Below are positions 14,244 to 19,229 of a DNA stretch of 19,229 nucleotides, one piece after another (within the stretch, counting starts at the first letter, position 1; each line of letters opens with the position of its first letter). The notes beneath the pieces are model-generated. The model saw only the letters and a program-made list of their open reading frames with translations, searched no databases and had not been told where the DNA came from. Made by a program: the position numbers and the translations under genes. The stretch comes from Anaerolineae bacterium (GTDB taxonomy: Bacteria > Chloroflexota > Anaerolineae > JAFGEY01). The stretch lies in the NCBI GenBank assembly GCA_016931365.1, contig JAFGEY010000189.1:1-19229 (forward strand), given 5' to 3'.

Positions 14244-15571
14244 GCCAAAACGCACATCCCAACGCCCCCGATCTGCTGCGTGAGGGCATCGCTGCGGCCA
14301 AAGCCAAAGAGCGAGACCGCGCCCGCGCATTGCTGATGCAGGTTGTCGAACTGGATGAGGAAAACGCCGCCGCCTGGATGTGGCTCAGCGGCGTCGTCGA
14401 TGATCTGGATGACAAACAAGTCTGCCTGGAAAACGTGCTGGCCCTCGAGCCGGGCAACGAGGCCGCGCGCCGCGGCTTGGCCTGGGTGCGCGATCAAAAA
14501 GCCAAACAATTGCCGGACCAAGTCGAAGACCAGGGCCTGATACCTGAGTCGCCTCCGCTTTATGTCAAGCCAGAACCAGCGACTGCAATACAGTCGGCAG
14601 CAATGCAGTTGGCGGCTAAACCGCAGCCAGTTTTCGAACCGCGCTATCTTGTCGAATCACCTCAAGCCGGGCCGGACAAAGAACCGTGGGAGGAACCGTG
14701 GGATCCGTTCCTCTGTCCCTACTGCACCGCACCGACGGAAGAAGCGGACCGTAAATGCCCCGCCTGCGGCAACGATCTGTGGCTCAAGTTCCGCCGGCGC
14801 GAAGATCAATCGTGGTGGCTGGTCAATGTGATGGTCTTTCAATTTGTCATGATCCTCGCCTACGCCATCGCTCCGCTGATGGTGCTAACCTACGTCGCGT
14901 TCAAGGTAATCGGCAATTTCGATCCTTTCCCGCTGCTGCCGGCCTACCTGGGCTTTGAAGGCAACCTGCCGCCAGAGATCGCACAGGCCGCCCTCGACAT
15001 GGTGCCGCGTCTGTATCTGCTGCCCTTTGCCGGGCTGGCACTCTACTCGCTGGGCATGCTCATCGGCACCTGGTTTCGCTGCAAGCCGGTCTTTTACCTG
15101 CTCTTTTGGGGTGCGGCGGTCAAGATCGCCCTCTCGGTCGCCGCAATCGCCTTTGGGCGCTTTCAGAGCATCATCTGCGGCGGGGCCGGGCTGCTTTTTT
15201 CCCTGGTCACCATCTTTATCATCTTTCAACTCGAAGATGATTTGTTGGGACGGGAAGAGCGTCTCTATTTCGCCATCAGCCGGCGCATCAAGGGTGCGAC
15301 GACGCAGATCGCGCAAGGGAAATCTTTTGCCAAGCAGCAGATGTGGGCCTTGTCCATCCTGTACCTGAGATCGGGCCTCGCCCAGATGCCCGAGCAAACC
15401 GCCGGGCGCTCGACGTTGATCTTTGCCTATATGCAGATTGGGCGCTACGACCTGGCCCGGCAGGCGCTGCGCGAAGCACAGCGCCTCGCCCCCGATAACC
15501 CTCGCTTCAAAGAATTGGCGCTGCTGCTCGATGGGCAACCGCCACAAACCACGCCCGAGGCTGGAAATTGA
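14240..15571 (+). CDS. TPR / zinc-ribbon / multi-TM / TPR protein of unknown function
   Basis: The protein has 443 aa. Its ATG overlaps the kinase stop (ATGA), which sets the start; the frame is open further upstream but inside the kinase. Residues 1-90 hold TPR-like helices ('GIAAAKAKERDRARALLMQVVELDEENAAAWMWLSGV', 'LALEPGNEAARRGLAW'). Residues about 95-150 are a Pro/Gln-rich linker. A zinc ribbon lies at C159-x2-C162 and C173-x2-C176 (CPYC...CPAC). Membrane segments lie at about 193-225, 258-280, 283-307 and 312-335. The C-terminal domain, about 345-430, is again TPR-like ('AKQQMWALSILYLRSGLAQ', 'LIFAYMQIGRYDLARQALREAQRLAPDNPRF'). The protein probably scaffolds partners at the cytoplasmic membrane face. 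I do not recognise a named family. Coupled translation with the kinase suggests they work together. Confidence 0.85.
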   Translation: MSQNAHPNAPDLLREGIAAAKAKERDRARALLMQVVELDEENAAAWMWLSGVVDDLDDKQVCLENVLALEPGNEAARRGLAWVRDQKAKQLPDQVEDQGLIPESPPLYVKPEPATAIQSAAMQLAAKPQPVFEPRYLVESPQAGPDKEPWEEPWDPFLCPYCTAPTEEADRKCPACGNDLWLKFRRREDQSWWLVNVMVFQFVMILAYAIAPLMVLTYVAFKVIGNFDPFPLLPAYLGFEGNLPPEIAQAALDMVPRLYLLPFAGLALYSLGMLIGTWFRCKPVFYLLFWGAAVKIALSVAAIAFGRFQSIICGGAGLLFSLVTIFIIFQLEDDLLGREERLYFAISRRIKGATTQIAQGKSFAKQQMWALSILYLRSGLAQMPEQTAGRSTLIFAYMQIGRYDLARQALREAQRLAPDNPRFKELALLLDGQPPQTTPEAGN

Positions 15572-15574
15572 CCG

Positions 15575-16048
15575 ATGTCTGAAGCAACCTGGCTTTCGAT
15601 CGAATACGCGGACAGTGGCTTGGGCGACGCCGTGCACGACCTGTGCCGGGCCTACCTGGTTTCCGTCAATCGCCTGCTCGACGAAGGCAAGATCGAACGC
15701 GCCGTTGAGTATGCCGGGGAGGCGCTTCGCCTGGCACGCAGCGTCGACGACCGGCTGGGCGAATGGGCCGCGCTGGGCAGTCTGGGTAATATCTGCTACG
15801 AAACTGGTCAATTTCAGTCAGCCTTCGATCACTATACGCAAGCCCTGTCTGTCGCGCAAACGACAGGCCATCGGCGCGGCGAAGGTTATCTCTGCTTCAA
15901 CCTGGGTCTGGTCTACCACCACCTCGGCGACGATCACCGCGCCACTCTTCTCGCCGAGCGGGCCTTTGACATCTTGAATGCCCTGGGCGACGGTCGCGCG
16001 GTCGAAATCCGGGCCCGGCTGCGCCAGTGGATCGCCGACCGATCATGA
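15575..16048 (+). CDS. Small TPR protein
   Basis: The protein has 157 aa, is soluble and has no signal. Helical repeats are clear: 'VNRLLDEGKIERAVEYAGEALRLARSVDDRLGEWAALGSLGNICYETGQFQSAFDHYTQALSVAQTTG' and 'GEGYLCFNLGLVYHHLGDDHRATLLAERAFDILNALGDGRA', about three TPR units of the kind found in LuxR/AraC-associated and Rap-like sensor repeats. It begins 3 nt after the previous stop and its own stop overlaps the ATG of the ATPase (ATGA), so it is tightly coupled within the operon. The probable role is protein-protein interaction between operon partners. Exact partner and function are unknown. Confidence 0.85.
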   Translation: MSEATWLSIEYADSGLGDAVHDLCRAYLVSVNRLLDEGKIERAVEYAGEALRLARSVDDRLGEWAALGSLGNICYETGQFQSAFDHYTQALSVAQTTGHRRGEGYLCFNLGLVYHHLGDDHRATLLAERAFDILNALGDGRAVEIRARLRQWIADRS

Positions 16049-17550
16049 CATTGTCGTTGATTGTCTTGACCGACGTCTCGCTGCGCCTGTACACACGAAT
16101 TCTTTTTCCCCACACCAGCTGGACGATTGGCCGCGACCAGCACTGGGCCGTGATCGGTCCCAACGGCTCCGGCAAGACCACGCTGATGCGCGCGCTGCTC
16201 GGCCAGGTGCCCGTCGTCCAGGGCCAGATTGCCTATCACCTGTCGCCTCCCCTACACAGACAGATCGCTTATGTGGCTTTTGAAGCGCAACAGGCGGCTT
16301 TCAAGCTCGAAAACCGCTTCTACCAGGCGCGCTGGAACGCCGGAGTGGTCGAACCCGAGATCGGTATCGATGAATACCTATCTCCGCAGCACGTCCTGCG
16401 GGCAAATCCCTTCCACATCGTCGAACCGCACGACGATCCGGCCGCCTTTGCGGCACACAAAGAGCGGGTGATCGAACAGCTTGGCATCGACAACCTGCGG
16501 GGCAAAACGGTGCTCCAGCTTTCCAACGGCGAGCGGCGCAAGGTGCAGATCGCCCGCGCGCTGCTGCGCCAGCCCAGGGTGCTGATCCTCGACAACCTCT
16601 TTGCCGGCCTCGACGTGGGCTTTCGCGAACGGCTCAAACAGGTCATCGACGGGCTGATGCAGGGCGAAATGTGTGTGATCGTCGTCACCGCCCGGCACGA
16701 CGAAATTCCCGCCGGGATCACCCACGTCCTGCGCGTCGACCAGTGCCGCGTGGTCGAGCGAGGTCTGCGTCAGCAGATTTTGGCGCACGTAGGGGCACAG
16801 CATCGCAAACTCGGCGAGTTTGATGCGCCCTTGCGAAAAACGCCTGCCCCGACTCAAGCCTCGGCCGCCTCAAACGAAGCCTTGATCCACCTGGAGGAAG
16901 TCAATGTGGCCTATAACGGCGTGCCGGTGCTGACCGACGTCTCCTGGACGGTGCGGCATGGCGAACATTGGGCGCTGCTCGGGCCGAACGGGGCGGGCAA
17001 AACGACGCTGCTCGGCCTGATCTTGGGCGATAATCCACAGGCCTACGCCAACTGGGTGTGGGTGTTCGGGCAGCAGCGCGGGCAAAATGAAAGCATCTGG
17101 GAGATCAAGCAGCGCATCGGTTGGGTGGCCCCGGAACTGCATTTGTACTATCCAAAGCATTTTTCCGCACTTTGCGTCGTCTGCTCGGGCTTTTTCGACT
17201 CGGTGGGGCTATACCGCCGCCCGACCGCCGAACAGCGCCGAACGGCGGAGCAGTGGATGGACAAGTTGGACATCACTGCCTGCGCCCAATCTCCCTTTGG
17301 CGCGCTGTCGCAGGGCCAGCAACGGATGGTACTCATCGCTCGTGCGCTGGTCAAAGCGCCGGCTCTGCTCATCCTCGACGAACCGTGCCAGGGCCTGGAT
17401 CCGGCCAATGCGGCCCGCGTGCGCCAGACCGTCGACGCGATTGGCAAGCAGACTGACACGACGATCATTTACGTTACCCACGAAATGCAGGAAATTCCGG
17501 CAGTGATCGAACACACGCTGCGGCTGGACCGGGGGCACGTCATTATTTGA
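16045..17550 (+). CDS. ModF-like tandem ABC ATPase with degenerate first site
   Basis: The protein has 501 aa with two ABC nucleotide-binding domains and no membrane segment. It is co-linear with E. coli ModF (about 490 aa): 'GQNESIWEIKQRIGWVAPELHLYY', 'SGFFDSVGLY' and 'LSQGQQRMVLIARALVKAPALLILDEPCQGLDP' match ModF closely. NBD1 has Walker A GPNGSGKT (38-45), signature LSNGE (159-163) and Walker B LILDN with N184 at the catalytic-Glu position; the switch His is A216 (VVTARHDEIP). NBD2 is intact: Walker A GPNGAGKT (313-320), LSQGQ (421-425), E446 and H479. ModF is annotated with molybdate transport or photorepair (PhrA), though its role is uncertain. No molybdate transporter genes lie nearby. 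ATG 16045 is chosen for the ATGA overlap; a GTG at 16027 is an alternative. Last gene of the operon. Confidence 0.88.
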   Translation: MTLSLIVLTDVSLRLYTRILFPHTSWTIGRDQHWAVIGPNGSGKTTLMRALLGQVPVVQGQIAYHLSPPLHRQIAYVAFEAQQAAFKLENRFYQARWNAGVVEPEIGIDEYLSPQHVLRANPFHIVEPHDDPAAFAAHKERVIEQLGIDNLRGKTVLQLSNGERRKVQIARALLRQPRVLILDNLFAGLDVGFRERLKQVIDGLMQGEMCVIVVTARHDEIPAGITHVLRVDQCRVVERGLRQQILAHVGAQHRKLGEFDAPLRKTPAPTQASAASNEALIHLEEVNVAYNGVPVLTDVSWTVRHGEHWALLGPNGAGKTTLLGLILGDNPQAYANWVWVFGQQRGQNESIWEIKQRIGWVAPELHLYYPKHFSALCVVCSGFFDSVGLYRRPTAEQRRTAEQWMDKLDITACAQSPFGALSQGQQRMVLIARALVKAPALLILDEPCQGLDPANAARVRQTVDAIGKQTDTTIIYVTHEMQEIPAVIEHTLRLDRGHVII

Positions 17551-17575
17551 CAGACCGTCCATTGTCGTGTATGGT
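17547..17575 (+). promoter_or_regulatory. Promoter for the helicase, near-leaderless
   Basis: TTGACA (17547-17552) overlaps the TGA of the ModF-like gene. After a 17-nt spacer comes TATGGT (17570-17575). Transcription should start at about 17582, 3 nt before ATG 17585, and no Shine-Dalgarno is present. Confidence 0.7.
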
Positions 17576-17584
17576 TATGCCACG

Positions 17585-19229
17585 ATGAAAGAACACCGAA
17601 CAGATCGCCCCAAAAGACAAACTGTCCAAGCAGACATCCGAGAGCACCGGGTTTATCGCATTCCACGCATCAGGCCGAATGCCGATCCGCGCCTGCGCCG
17701 GGTGTTTGCGGCCATCGGCGTGCCCGAACCCAGGCCGTTCGAGCCGGACGCCTTTCAACTGGAGGCGCTGGAAGCCATTCAGGAGGCCGACTGCCTGGTC
17801 ACAGCTCCCACCGGTTCGGGCAAGACCTGGATCGCCGAACGGGCCATCGCCCGGCACTTTGAGGCTGGCCGGCGCGCCTGGTACGCCTCACCGCTCAAGG
17901 CGCTGACCAACTCGAAATATCGCGAATTCGGCGCGATTTTCGGCCCGGAGCGCGTCGGCATCCTCACCGGTGACCGCAAGGAAAACCCCGACGCGCCGAT
18001 CATTGTCGGCACAACCGAGATTTTGCGCAACCAGCTTTACGACGCGATGCACCTCGGCGAAGACGTGCCCACCGATTTTGTGATCCTCGACGAGGCGCAC
18101 TTTTTGGGCGATCCCGACCGCGGCGTGGTATGGGAAGAAGTCATGATCTACCTGCCGCCCCGTGTGCCGCTGTTGATGCTCTCGGCGACGGTGGGCAACG
18201 CCGGGCAGATCGCGCAATGGCTGTCCAGCATTCGAAACCGTCCCTGCGCCGTGGTGCAGGAAAAAGAGCGCCCGGTCGACCTGGAATACCTGTTCCTGCA
18301 TCCGTCGGGAACGCTGATGCCGCTGTTGTTCGAGAGAAAAAAGGGCGGCCTGCCCGTTCTGGATCGCCAGGTACGCCAGTATATCGAGGAAGAAGACCCA
18401 CCCGTCTTTTGCCCGCCTAACGAACTGCCGCCGTTTGGCCGGATCGTCGACGTGCTCAGGCAGTACAACCTGCTGCCGGCGATCTTTTTTCTCAAGTCGC
18501 GCGTTAACTGCGACCGCGCATTGGAGCACTGCCGCGTTCACGACCCTGAGCGCCTGACCACCCTGCACCGACGCATCGACGACCTGCTGGAGGCGCACCC
18601 CGGCCTGGCCCAGCACCCCCAGCTTCAGGACCTCGAAAATCGGGCCGTCGGCGCGCACCACGCCGGGCAGCTCCCGGTCTGGAAGCTGCTGCTGGAAACG
18701 CTGATGACCGAAGGCCTGCTCGACGCCATTTTTGCCACCTCGACCGTCGCCGCCGGGGTCAACTTTCCGGCGCGCACGGTGGTGATCCTCAATTCCGACC
18801 GCTTTAACGGGGAGAATTTCATCCCCCTCTCCCCCACCGAGTTCCACCAGATGACCGGACGCGCCGGGCGGCGCGGGATGGATCACGTCGGGTTTGCCAT
18901 CGCCCTGCCGGGCCGCTTTATGAACCTCGAATCGCTGGCCGAACTGGTCGCTTCGCCGCCCTCGCCGGTGTTGAGCCAGCTCCAGATCAATTTTTCGATG
19001 GTGCTCAACCTGCTCCTCTCGCACAGCCCCGGTCAGGTCGAAACCCTGCTGGAGCGATCTTTTGCCGCTTTTCTCAAGGGGCGCAAACACAAGAACCTGC
19101 TGCGCCGGCTGGTCAAGGATTTTGACCGGCACGTGGCGTTTTTGTCCGAAAAGGGCTATGTGACCCTCGACGGCGAGCTGACCGACGTGGGCCGCTGGGC
19201 GTCGCAGCTCCGCGTCGACCAGCCGCTGC
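17585..19229 (+). CDS. Ski2-like DEAH-box RNA/DNA helicase (3' truncated by window)
   Basis: The frame stays open to the window end (548 codons), so the gene continues beyond. After a basic N-terminus the Q-like 'FEPDAFQLEAL' precedes motif I APTGSGKT (K80), Ia 'ASPLKALTNSKYREF', Ib 'GTTEILRN', motif II DEAH (169-172), motif III LSAT (199-202), then domain 2 with 'AIFFLKSRVNCDRAL', 'GAHHAGQLPVWK', 'IFATSTVAAGVNFPARTVV' and motif VI QMTGRAGRRG (422-431). This is the superfamily 2 Ski2/Mtr4/Hel308 pattern, an ATP-driven 3'-5' helicase. Residues about 480-548 begin the helical C-terminal part ('LLLSHSPGQVETLLERSF..FLKGRK'). Bacterial members may act in RNA turnover, but roles are mostly unproven. 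There is no Shine-Dalgarno; the promoter's -10 lies just upstream. The large minus-strand open frame across this region (17888-19132) is a shadow. Confidence 0.92.
   Translation, partial: MKEHRTDRPKRQTVQADIREHRVYRIPRIRPNADPRLRRVFAAIGVPEPRPFEPDAFQLEALEAIQEADCLVTAPTGSGKTWIAERAIARHFEAGRRAWYASPLKALTNSKYREFGAIFGPERVGILTGDRKENPDAPIIVGTTEILRNQLYDAMHLGEDVPTDFVILDEAHFLGDPDRGVVWEEVMIYLPPRVPLLMLSATVGNAGQIAQWLSSIRNRPCAVVQEKERPVDLEYLFLHPSGTLMPLLFERKKGGLPVLDRQVRQYIEEEDPPVFCPPNELPPFGRIVDVLRQYNLLPAIFFLKSRVNCDRALEHCRVHDPERLTTLHRRIDDLLEAHPGLAQHPQLQDLENRAVGAHHAGQLPVWKLLLETLMTEGLLDAIFATSTVAAGVNFPARTVVILNSDRFNGENFIPLSPTEFHQMTGRAGRRGMDHVGFAIALPGRFMNLESLAELVASPPSPVLSQLQINFSMVLNLLLSHSPGQVETLLERSFAAFLKGRKHKNLLRRLVKDFDRHVAFLSEKGYVTLDGELTDVGRWASQLRVDQPL

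Noticed and set aside
17888..19132. Long minus-strand open frame (414 codons)
   Set aside because: It lies wholly inside the plus-strand helicase, which has intact motifs; its translation has no recognisable domain and is a GC-rich codon shadow.
1..19229. Defence island, prophage or transposon
   Set aside because: No transposase, integrase, phage structural gene, tRNA or direct-repeat att pair was seen; the Ski2-like helicase alone is not evidence for a defence system.

Overview
The window reads as a dense, GC-rich bacterial chromosome segment. Several features point to Chloroflexota, probably Anaerolineae-like. These are long Pro/Thr/Ser/Ala-rich linkers in secreted proteins, a PDZ-containing multi-TM histidine kinase, zinc-ribbon/TPR membrane proteins, a WYL regulator and a Ski2-like helicase. 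This assignment is inferred from gene style; there is no rRNA or other marker gene in the window. I see no tRNA, rRNA, CRISPR array, transposase or prophage gene.

Layout. (a) 1-3066, plus strand: the 3' part of a LiaF/toast-rack-like beta protein, coupled to a secreted bactofilin-like beta-solenoid fused to membrane segments, then a strong terminator. A near-consensus promoter follows, driving a two-gene unit of a LURP-one/tubby-fold protein and an AIM24-family protein, closed by a perfect 30-nt palindromic terminator. (b) 3167-4516, minus: a secreted GH99/WbsX-like glycosidase with a Pro/Thr tail, apparently expressed from a leaderless promoter. (c) 4730-6001, plus: a soluble GAF-HisKA_3 histidine kinase, convergent with (d) 6025-10170, minus: a WYL regulator downstream of a 1023-aa secreted GH39/GH5-like clan-A hydrolase carrying an Fn3 domain and two duplicated, Cys-bounded C-terminal modules. 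The two genes are separated by five tandem copies of a 22-bp unit. (e) 10324-17550, plus: a tightly packed five-gene operon. It encodes a PAC2-family protein, a large PDZ/multi-TM/GAF/PAS histidine kinase, a TPR/zinc-ribbon/membrane/TPR protein, a small TPR protein, and a ModF-like tandem ATPase whose first ATP site looks catalytically dead. (f) 17585-end, plus: the first 548 codons of a Ski2-like DEAH helicase, with a second apparently leaderless promoter overlapping the ModF stop codon.

Functionally, the region combines envelope and membrane-associated proteins (beta-solenoid, LURP-one, AIM24), extracellular polysaccharide degradation (two glycosidases), signalling (two histidine kinases with no response regulator in the window) and ATP-dependent machines. 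I do not see a clear new defence or mobile system. The most unusual items are the 22-bp repeat array sharing sequence with a stop codon and the next gene's Shine-Dalgarno region, the two leaderless-type promoters, the asymmetric ModF-like ATPase and the PAC2-kinase-TPR-ATPase operon. No gene-free stretch exceeds 300 bp; the largest gaps (1564-1751, 4517-4729, 10171-10323) hold terminators, promoters and inverted repeats listed below.
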